Origin: Amycolatopsis vancoresmycina
GTDB lineage: Bacteria; Actinomycetota; Actinomycetes; Mycobacteriales; Pseudonocardiaceae
Reading direction: 5' to 3'
DNA: 64,000 bases
Assembly (NCBI RefSeq): GCF_000716785.1
Contig: NZ_JNYY01000002.1
Location: forward strand, 310,001-374,000
Shown here: piece after piece, positions 25,042 through 31,986 of the stretch
How positions within the stretch are numbered: the first letter of the stretch is position 1
Layout of the letters: each line of letters opens with the position of its first letter
Position numbers and translations under genes: made by a program
Notes under the pieces: model-generated
Told to the model about the DNA's origin: nothing
What the model saw: only the letters and a program-made list of their open reading frames with translations
The model's database searches: none

Positions 25042-27879
25042 CTAGTCGACCGGGTACCGAGCGAACCACCGGTCGTCGCCCGGCGCACCCGGGCCGAACT
25101 CGGTGAGCGCGTCGTCCGCGAGGCCGACGATGACATCGCGGAGTTCCAGCCGGTCGAGCCAGCTTTTCCGCAGGGCTGCTTCGCCGTACATGGCGCCGAC
25201 GAGGTTGCCGCAGACCGAGCCGGTCGAGTCGCTGTCGCCGCTGTGGTTGACCGACGCGAGCAACGCCGAATCGGCGTCCGTGGTGGTCAGGGCGACGTAC
25301 ACCGACATCGACAACGCGGTCTCGCCGACGTTGCCCTGACCGAGCGTCTCGAGCTTCTCCGGCGTCGGCGGGCCCTCCAGCGCCAAGGCCGCGTCGAGCG
25401 CTTCGCTCTGCTCCTCGTGACCAGGGTGCTGCACGAGCTCGGCCCGCGCGGTCGCGACCGCGTCGAGCAGCGGCTTCCCGTGCAGCAGCTCGTGGACGAT
25501 CACCGCGAAGCAGCCCGACGACAAGTACCCGCTCGGGTGACCGTGGGTCAGCGCCGCGCTCTCGGCCCCGAGCCGGAACACCTCGGCGAGGTCGTCCGAC
25601 CACAGCGCGATCGGCGCCGCGCGCATCACGCCGCCGCAGCCCTTCGAGTTGTTCACCGGGCGCTCGATGGTGCCGCGCACGCCCGAGCGGCCGTACGCCT
25701 CCAGCTCGCCGAAGCAGGTCAGGCCCGGTGCGCGCCGGCTGAACAGCTCCTGGTGGGTGATCAGCCAGCCGTCCGGCGCCTCGACCGCCGACTGCGGCCC
25801 GCGCGCCCGGTCCCACGTGACGCCCTGGGTGTGCAGCCAGCGCTGGTAAGCCAGCTGCAGCGAGTGGACGACGTCGGCCGAGCCGGTCCGCCGCTGCTGG
25901 GCGTGCGCCCTGATCAGCGCTTCGAGGGTGAAGAGCGTCATCTGCGTGTCGTCGGTGATCCGGCCGACGCCGCCGTACGCCGGGATGAAGTCGGTGATGC
26001 CGGCCGGTCCGGCGATCTCGCGGATCCGGTCGATCGAGTCGAACTCCGTCTTGGCGCCCAGCGCGTCGCCGATCGCCCCGGCCAGCAGGCTGCCCCGCAG
26101 TCGTGATCGCAAGTCCGGTCCCTTCGGGGTGAACCGCCCGCTCGGGTACCGGCGCTCCCAGCGGGCGTGTTCGGCGGCTTCCGTCTGGAGGCCGTTGCGG
26201 TTGAAGTACCAGAAGACGTCGCTGGCCACGTCGTCGAGCAGGCCGAGGTCGGGCAGCGCGGCCACCCAGGCGGCGGGCAGCCCCGGTACCCCGAGCCGCG
26301 CGCCCACCATCGCCCCGGCCAGCGCCCCGGCGACCGGGCCGGACCGCGCGGCGAGCGTGATCGCGGCTTCCGGGTCGTAGCCGCGCTTGGCCGCGGCGAA
26401 CAGCGCGCGGCCGAGCACCGACCGCACGCTCCGGCCGTCGCCGATGCTCTCCAGCTGCGCGACGTCGTCGGCGTCGCGGTCCTCGCGCAGCGCCAGCGTC
26501 GACGCCGCCAGGTCGCCGCCCAGCTCCCGCAGGCGGACGTGCACCGGCAGCGCGAACGTGTCACGGGTGAGCAGGGCCTGGAACAGCGAAACCAGCAGCT
26601 CGACGCCTTCGGTGACCTCCGCGCCGGCCGCGCTGCCGGTCAGCTCCCGGGCGACGTCCTTCGCGTACTGCTCGCCGTCGACGTCGGCCAGGGCGACCGC
26701 GCCGGCCGGGGTCGCGGCCAAGGCCGTGGCCAGCAGCGCGGAGAACTCGGCGGGTGCCGGGCCGGCGTGCCGGGTCGCGATGGCCAGCCAGCCGACCGGG
26801 TCCGGTTCGGGCAGGGTCGCCGGGACCTCGCCGGTCGGCACCGGCGGCAGGCCGCGCAGCAGCGCGTCGGTGTGGAACAGCAGGTGCCGCGTCAGGCCGC
26901 CCAACGGCAGCGGGCCGGTGGCGCCGCCGCCCAGCGCGTCCCCGATCGCGAAGCCGACGTACGCGCCGACGATCCGGTGCCACGCGAAGCGCCCGGCGAG
27001 CGTGCCGAAGGCGGAGAACTTCCCGAACGTCCACGGCACCGGCCGCGGGCGAGCGTCCTCGTCCACGTGCGCGATCAGGCCGTTCGCGGCCAGGTCGGCG
27101 GGCCATTCAGCCTCCTGGCCCGCCCGGCGCCGGACGCCGTTGCGGTACTGCCAGGCGAACCCGCGCAGGTACCGGACGCACTCGGCGGGTGTCAGCTCGA
27201 AGTGGTGGTCGCGGGCGTGGTCCACGGCGTACCGCAGGTGCCGTTCCAGCAGGTCGGGCGGCTCGACGCCGAACTCGGCGACCAGGCCGGGCAGCGCCTC
27301 GGCGACTTCGGGCCCGGCTTCCGGCGCGGGTTCTTCGACCCGGGCCCGTGGCTCGGCCGCACCGCCGCGGGCCTCGGTCAGCTCGGCCGCGGTCAGGCTG
27401 CGGACCAGCCCGGTGCCGGGGTCGAGGGTCAGCCCGGACGACGGCAGCTCGCGGACGGCCACCCGCCACCGGCGCGGATACCGCCCGGGCACCTTCGCCG
27501 ACGAGCTGTAGGCGATGACTTCGCGGCCGCCGGTGCCGGGCACCGGCCGTAGCAGCGGCTCGCCGTTCAGCAGCGGAACGAACACCTCGCAGTCCAGCAG
27601 AGCGCGCGCGAAATCGGCGCGGCTGATCCAGTTGACGCTCAGGTAGTTCAGCAGCTTTTCAGCGTCGGTGGTGGGCACCGGGAACCCGCGCCACACCGGG
27701 CCCGGCGTGTACTGCTCGTTGCCCCGGCGCGGGCCGGTCGGCTCCCCGAACAGCGTGTACTGCGTCCAGCCGCGGATGGCACGCACCGGGATGCCGAGTT
27801 CGGGGAACGCCTTCTCGTCGAACTCCGGGTCGACGTCGGGACGCCACTCGACGAAGCCGCCGTCTTCCGCTTCTGCCAT
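25042..27879 (-). CDS. Tandem ADP-ribosylglycohydrolase family protein with SseB-like domain
   Basis: The protein has 945 residues. An SseB-like domain (about 70-165; NWISRADFARALLDCEVFVPL) is followed by a degenerate ADPRH module (about 300-560; keeps AIGDALGG but lacks the DD motif) and a complete ADPRH module (about 595-920). The complete copy has GAIGDALGA (601-609), ITDDTQMTLF with Asp643-Asp644, and NHSGDSDSTGS with Asp882 and Asp884, the ligands of the two magnesium ions. Such enzymes remove ADP-ribose from proteins. Because the same operon encodes two ADP-ribosyltransferase domains, a protective role is likely. ATG at 27879 or 27888 may be used. Gaps of 16 and 37 nt join it to its neighbours. 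Confidence 0.82.
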   Translation of the reverse strand: MAEAEDGGFVEWRPDVDPEFDEKAFPELGIPVRAIRGWTQYTLFGEPTGPRRGNEQYTPGPVWRGFPVPTTDAEKLLNYLSVNWISRADFARALLDCEVFVPLLNGEPLLRPVPGTGGREVIAYSSSAKVPGRYPRRWRVAVRELPSSGLTLDPGTGLVRSLTAAELTEARGGAAEPRARVEEPAPEAGPEVAEALPGLVAEFGVEPPDLLERHLRYAVDHARDHHFELTPAECVRYLRGFAWQYRNGVRRRAGQEAEWPADLAANGLIAHVDEDARPRPVPWTFGKFSAFGTLAGRFAWHRIVGAYVGFAIGDALGGGATGPLPLGGLTRHLLFHTDALLRGLPPVPTGEVPATLPEPDPVGWLAIATRHAGPAPAEFSALLATALAATPAGAVALADVDGEQYAKDVARELTGSAAGAEVTEGVELLVSLFQALLTRDTFALPVHVRLRELGGDLAASTLALREDRDADDVAQLESIGDGRSVRSVLGRALFAAAKRGYDPEAAITLAARSGPVAGALAGAMVGARLGVPGLPAAWVAALPDLGLLDDVASDVFWYFNRNGLQTEAAEHARWERRYPSGRFTPKGPDLRSRLRGSLLAGAIGDALGAKTEFDSIDRIREIAGPAGITDFIPAYGGVGRITDDTQMTLFTLEALIRAHAQQRRTGSADVVHSLQLAYQRWLHTQGVTWDRARGPQSAVEAPDGWLITHQELFSRRAPGLTCFGELEAYGRSGVRGTIERPVNNSKGCGGVMRAAPIALWSDDLAEVFRLGAESAALTHGHPSGYLSSGCFAVIVHELLHGKPLLDAVATARAELVQHPGHEEQSEALDAALALEGPPTPEKLETLGQGNVGETALSMSVYVALTTTDADSALLASVNHSGDSDSTGSVCGNLVGAMYGEAALRKSWLDRLELRDVIVGLADDALTEFGPGAPGDDRWFARYPVD

Positions 27880-27895
27880 TCTCCCCATCCTCGCG

Positions 27896-30139
27896 CTAAT
27901 GCCGCGGGTACCGCTCGATCCACTGATCACCGAGGGCACTCAGCGCCGAATGCCGGTCGAAGTGCCAGTAGGCGTCCGAAGCGACGTTCTCCACCAGGTA
28001 CCGCAGCTCCAGCTGGTCGACCCACTTCTGCGGCAGGCCGGGGATCCCGGTCCGCGCGCCGAGCAGGGCACCGGCGATCGCGCCGGTGAGCGCGCTGCGG
28101 CCGGAGTGGTTGACCGCGCGAAGCAGCGCCTGCTCCGGGTAGTTCTCGAAGCCCGACAACGCGGCGAAGGCGCGTCCGAGCACCGACAGCGTCGTCTTGC
28201 CGTCGCCGATCAGCTCGGGCATCCGCAGGTCGGGCAGCCCGTGCTCGCCGAAGAACGGCACCGACTCGGCCACCATCTCGGCGATCGCCGTCCACTCCGG
28301 GCCCTGCTGGTACTGGTTGTCCGGGTTGAGCACCTCGCGGCTGGTGTTCCAGATCGGGAAGCTGAACGCCTCCTTGGTCAGCGCGTGCTCGAACAGCCAG
28401 GTCAGGTAGGTCGCGGCGGCCAGGTCGGGCTCGGTCGGGTGGGTGACGCCGGCCAGCTCGCGCACGGCCTGCCGCGCGCCGCCGCTGAGCCCGCTGCCCG
28501 GCCCGGCCATGGTCAGCGCGGCCGGCAGCGCCGGGATGAGCGCAGCCGGGCCGGTCATCGGCTGCGCACCGGCGCCCCCGGTCGCGAGCTGGTGGTAGGC
28601 GTTGAGCTCGGCGTCGTCGGCGTCACGCCGGGCGTGCAGGTCCGGGACCTGCACGAGCCAGCCGTCGACGGCGTCCATCGGCGCGCCCTGGGTGCGCAGC
28701 CAGCGCTGCAGCGCCCCGCGGACGACGTCGGGGAAGAGCTGCTCGGCCTCGCGCGATTCCGGCTGCTCGCGGTGCGGGCTGCGGATCGCGGCCTCGGTGT
28801 AGAACAGCAGCCGCTGCGTCAGCGAGCCGATCCGGCCGGGCTGGTCGAACGCCGGGACCAGGTCGGTGACGCCTTCGATGCCGTACTTCGCGTGGATGTC
28901 GTGCAGCATCATCCGGTCGACGGCCGCGCCGAGGGCCTCACCGAGCGCGAAGCCGACGTACGCGCCCGTAACGCGCTGCCAGCCGTAGCGGAAGCCGTCG
29001 AGGTCCCGCTCGAAGTACTTGCCGAACGTGTCGAGCCGCGGCACCGTGCGGCCGGCGTTGTCGTACGCCGGAGCCAGGCCGTTCGCGCGCAGGTCGTTGG
29101 GCTTGCTGCGCGGCGGCTCCGGCATGGCGAGCCGCTTCAGCCAGGACTCGCCGAGCACGGTCTTCGCGCACTCCTCGGCGGTCAGCTCGAAACCGCGCCG
29201 CCGGGCCTTCTCGGCCGCCACGAGCGGCGGCTTCACCGGATCCGGCAGCCCCATCCGGGACGCGGTCTCGGTGGCGACCCGGATCAGGTCCTCCTCCGCC
29301 TCCGGGCAGCGGCCGTGCACGTCGATGCGCGGCTCGTGCCGCGGGAACCGCTTGACGATCTCGGCGAGCTCGCCGCTGGAGACGTCCTCGATGGTCGTCG
29401 GGCCGCCGTTGATGACCAGGTTCGGCGGGTGCTCGAACTCGGCGAGCGTCGCGACGTCGACCTTCCACCAGCCGTGCTCGCGCGAGGGCAGGTGCCGGGT
29501 CGAGCTGAACACCTTGAGCTCGTTGCGCTCCTCGGCGAAGTAGAACCGGTCGGTCTTGCCGGTCTCCAGGTCGAGCGGGACGAACACCTCGCACCGGATC
29601 AGCCCGATGAGCAGCAGCTCCCGGGTCAGCCAGCCGACGCTGCCGAACGACAGCAGCGTCTCGATGGTGTTCTCCGGCTTCGGGTAGCCGCGGCGGATCG
29701 GCCCGGCCTTGTACTCGGGGTTTTCGCGCTCTTCGCCGGTCTGGTTGCCCTCGGCGTCGACCTTCACCCAGCCCGCGACGGCCTGCAGCGGCACGCCCAG
29801 CTCACCGAGCCCGGCCTTCACGTACTCGGGGTCGACGACCTCGCGCCAGTTCTCCTGGCCGGGGAACGCCACCGGCACCGACAGCCCGCCGGGGTGCGGG
29901 TGCGCCTGGCGCAGCTCGCCGTCCGGCTCGCGCACGACGACCGACGGCGGCGGGAAGATCTCCTTCTCCGGCCGGCCCTCGTCGAGGAACGCGATGGTGT
30001 TGTAGGGCACCGACCAGCCCTCGGGGATGCGCAGCACCTTCTCGGTGTCCACCCGCAGGCCCGCGGGGCCGGAGACGTCGGGGCCGTGCACCGCGCGCAG
30101 CCACTGGCCGACCTTGGCAATCGCTTCCGCCGCTTCCAC
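27896..30139 (-). CDS. YrhB/Imm35-like, SseB-like and degenerate ADPRH fusion protein
   Basis: The protein has 747 residues. An N-terminal YrhB/Imm35-like domain (about 1-85; GWSVPYNTIAFLDEG) is followed by an SseB-like domain (about 150-230; SVGWLTRELLLIGLIRCEVFVPL) and an ADPRH-like domain (about 390-735). The last keeps the fold signature (TGAYVGFALGEALG; NHSG at 677-680), but the metal-binding motifs are gone: GRIGSLTQ replaces the TDDTQ segment and HSGRSAL replaces HSGDSDS. It should not hydrolyse ADP-ribose but might still bind it or a modified target. It starts directly after the TNT copy 2 stop codon, with GGAGAGG upstream. It looks like a paralogue of the neighbouring tandem ADPRH protein. 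Confidence 0.75.
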   Translation of the reverse strand: MEAAEAIAKVGQWLRAVHGPDVSGPAGLRVDTEKVLRIPEGWSVPYNTIAFLDEGRPEKEIFPPPSVVVREPDGELRQAHPHPGGLSVPVAFPGQENWREVVDPEYVKAGLGELGVPLQAVAGWVKVDAEGNQTGEERENPEYKAGPIRRGYPKPENTIETLLSFGSVGWLTRELLLIGLIRCEVFVPLDLETGKTDRFYFAEERNELKVFSSTRHLPSREHGWWKVDVATLAEFEHPPNLVINGGPTTIEDVSSGELAEIVKRFPRHEPRIDVHGRCPEAEEDLIRVATETASRMGLPDPVKPPLVAAEKARRRGFELTAEECAKTVLGESWLKRLAMPEPPRSKPNDLRANGLAPAYDNAGRTVPRLDTFGKYFERDLDGFRYGWQRVTGAYVGFALGEALGAAVDRMMLHDIHAKYGIEGVTDLVPAFDQPGRIGSLTQRLLFYTEAAIRSPHREQPESREAEQLFPDVVRGALQRWLRTQGAPMDAVDGWLVQVPDLHARRDADDAELNAYHQLATGGAGAQPMTGPAALIPALPAALTMAGPGSGLSGGARQAVRELAGVTHPTEPDLAAATYLTWLFEHALTKEAFSFPIWNTSREVLNPDNQYQQGPEWTAIAEMVAESVPFFGEHGLPDLRMPELIGDGKTTLSVLGRAFAALSGFENYPEQALLRAVNHSGRSALTGAIAGALLGARTGIPGLPQKWVDQLELRYLVENVASDAYWHFDRHSALSALGDQWIERYPRH

Positions 30140-31555
30140 CTACTCGATCCTCTCCAGGCTTCCGTCGGACTCGTGCTCGGCGATCGTCTTCGGCAGCACG
30201 AAGGCCACCGCGCCACCCGGCAGATTCGCCCACGGAACCGTGATGCCGGTGATCACGTGCAGCGGGCGTCTCAGCCGGTAGCTCCGCCGTTCCCGCTCGC
30301 GTTCCAGCGGCAGCGACGTCGTGGCGAACCGTACCTCGCCGTGGTGAACGAGATTGCCGGGTTCCTCGCCGAAGCGCAGGACGACCGTACCCGCCACGAG
30401 CCGGGTGATGCGCTTGTTGCGGAGCAGGGTGAGGGGAGGCTCACCCGGAGCCGGGTGCACCGGCCAGTCGTCGAGCTCCTTCGCGGTTTCCAGCGGTGTT
30501 TCGTGCCCGGCGGTCATCCGGGCGGGGTGCAGCAGCAACGCGCCGAGCAGCTGCTGGGCGGCGTCTTCGAGGCGGCCGAAGTACCGGGGCTCGCGGGGCT
30601 TGCCGCCGGCGTACGCGGCGACCTCCCAGCCGTCCGGGGTGTAGTTGAGGCACCACGCGCCGTCCGCGCGCTCGCCGACGCGGTACGCCTCGGGCCAGAC
30701 GCCGTGCTCGCCGAGCCGCTGGACCAGCACGATCAGCAGTTCCTCGTCGGCGAGCTTCGGGTCCGGCGTGGTCTCCAGCTCCGCGGCGACGTCACCGCTG
30801 GTCTTCTTCACGTCGGCGCGGCCCGGCTTCGGCCGCGGCTTGCCCAGCAGGTCCGCCTCCGCGGTCCGCCGCACCAGCGGCTCGACGTACGGCGGCTGGA
30901 AGTGGTGCCGGCGGATGTGCGCGACCAGGTCCGGCTCCGGCGGTACGCCGTGCTTCGCGAGCAGGAGCGGGACGGCCTCGGACCAGATCCACGTGCCGTC
31001 GGTGTGGAACCGCTCGTCGCCGTCTTCGTGGACGACGGCTTCGCGCTCGAGGTACTGCAGCACGAGCGGCACCTCGGTGTCGGTGAGCGGCGGCCGCTCG
31101 ACGTCCGGGCCGCCGACGTCGGCGTGCCGGAACACCACGCCGAGCGGCAGCTGCGCGCGCAGCCGCCACCAGTCCGGGATGTGCTCGTCGGCCCGCGGGA
31201 ACGCGGCGAGCTCCGCCGGGTAGGCGGCCGGCTCCGGGGCGTCCGTCCACACCGGATCGTCGTCCACCGCGAAGTCGAAGTCGAAGGCGCCGTCGGGGGT
31301 GAGCGTGAAGCGCGCCTGCAGCCAGGTGCCGCGGTCCTCGGTGTACATGCCGGACCGCAGTTCGGTGAAGAGCCCGGTCAGCTCGTCCGGTGTCGCCGTG
31401 TTGTGGCCGACGGCTTCGGTGTGCGCGCCGACCTGCCGGAAGTCGACGACGGCGGGCGCGTCGGCGTCGGCCCGGTGCTCGCGGACGAGCTTTCCCAGCC
31501 GTACCAGGAGAGTCCGCTGCGCTTCCGGGGAAAGCTGATGTTCCACGTGAATCAT
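30140..31555 (-). CDS. TNT-fold protein with YezG-like immunity domain (copy 2)
   Basis: The protein has 471 residues. A YezG/DUF600-like domain (about 10-150; GTWLQARFTLTPDGAFDFDF) is followed by a middle region (FHTDGTWIWSEAVPLLLAKHG, about 183-203) and a C-terminal TNT domain (about 370-468; VAGTVVLRFGEEPGNLV, then TVPWANLPGGAVAFVLP). As in copy 1, a Leu (445) replaces the expected active-site Gln. The ATG at 31555 overlaps the stop of the 144-aa gene (ATGA), so the longer frame to 31627 is not used. The start codon region also reads as a parS-like sequence. It may be an inactivated toxin domain used as part of an immunity protein. Confidence 0.75.
   Translation of the reverse strand: MIHVEHQLSPEAQRTLLVRLGKLVREHRADADAPAVVDFRQVGAHTEAVGHNTATPDELTGLFTELRSGMYTEDRGTWLQARFTLTPDGAFDFDFAVDDDPVWTDAPEPAAYPAELAAFPRADEHIPDWWRLRAQLPLGVVFRHADVGGPDVERPPLTDTEVPLVLQYLEREAVVHEDGDERFHTDGTWIWSEAVPLLLAKHGVPPEPDLVAHIRRHHFQPPYVEPLVRRTAEADLLGKPRPKPGRADVKKTSGDVAAELETTPDPKLADEELLIVLVQRLGEHGVWPEAYRVGERADGAWCLNYTPDGWEVAAYAGGKPREPRYFGRLEDAAQQLLGALLLHPARMTAGHETPLETAKELDDWPVHPAPGEPPLTLLRNKRITRLVAGTVVLRFGEEPGNLVHHGEVRFATTSLPLERERERRSYRLRRPLHVITGITVPWANLPGGAVAFVLPKTIAEHESDGSLERIE
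31539..31554. promoter_or_regulatory. parS-like sequence over a start codon
   Basis: The 16 bases TGTTCCACGTGAATCA match the 16-bp parS consensus at all but two positions. They cover the start of the copy 2 TNT gene (encoding IHVEHQ) about 29 kb from the parS cluster. It may be a weak ParB site or a coincidence of coding sequence. Confidence 0.4.
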
Positions 31556-31986
31556 TGCGGGATCACCGAGGTGAAGGTGAAGGCCGGGGCTTCGCCGGCC
31601 GCGCGGCGGGCGAACTCGTCCTCCCACATCTTGAAGGTGCGCCGGTAGATCGAGTCGATCAGCGCGCGCTCCTCCTTGGTGATCTTGCGGTGCTCCTCCT
31701 CGACGGCCGCCCAGATCGCGTCGATGGTCTGGTAGAGCGCGAAGATCGGCCCGTCGCCGCGGAGGTAGTTGTGCCGCTCCTCCTCGGTCCGGCGCACGAA
31801 CCGTTCGCGGTCGAGGCTGCGGATGTCCGGGCCGTGGTCGAAGAGCACGTCCATGACGTGTTCCGGTTTTTCCTCGAAGTCCCCGGTCTGCCAGTTCAGG
31901 ATGCGACCGGTCAGCCCGCCGTCGGGCGTGCTGTCGACCACGTACGTGTGGTTGTAGTACTCGAAGTAGGACGGCGTCTGGACCAT
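31552..31986 (-). CDS. Hypothetical protein downstream of the T7SS effector, candidate immunity protein
   Basis: The protein has 144 residues, is soluble and has no recognised family. The N-terminal half is rich in aromatic and beta-type residues (SYFEYYNHTYVVDSTPDGGLTGRILNW region), and the C-terminal half is a charged helical stretch. The start codon directly abuts the stop codon of the 2252-aa effector (no gap), and the stop overlaps the next gene by 4 nt. Being the first small gene after a polymorphic toxin is the classic place for a cognate immunity protein; which of the effector's domains it would oppose cannot be told, though the C-terminal RelA/SpoT-like domain is the nearest. Confidence 0.6.
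   Translation of the reverse strand: MVQTPSYFEYYNHTYVVDSTPDGGLTGRILNWQTGDFEEKPEHVMDVLFDHGPDIRSLDRERFVRRTEEERHNYLRGDGPIFALYQTIDAIWAAVEEEHRKITKEERALIDSIYRRTFKMWEDEFARRAAGEAPAFTFTSVIPQ

Noticed and set aside
27668..31648. Open frame of 1326 codons on the plus strand
   Set aside because: It is a shadow of the ADPRH and TNT genes with no ribosome site and no recognisable protein.
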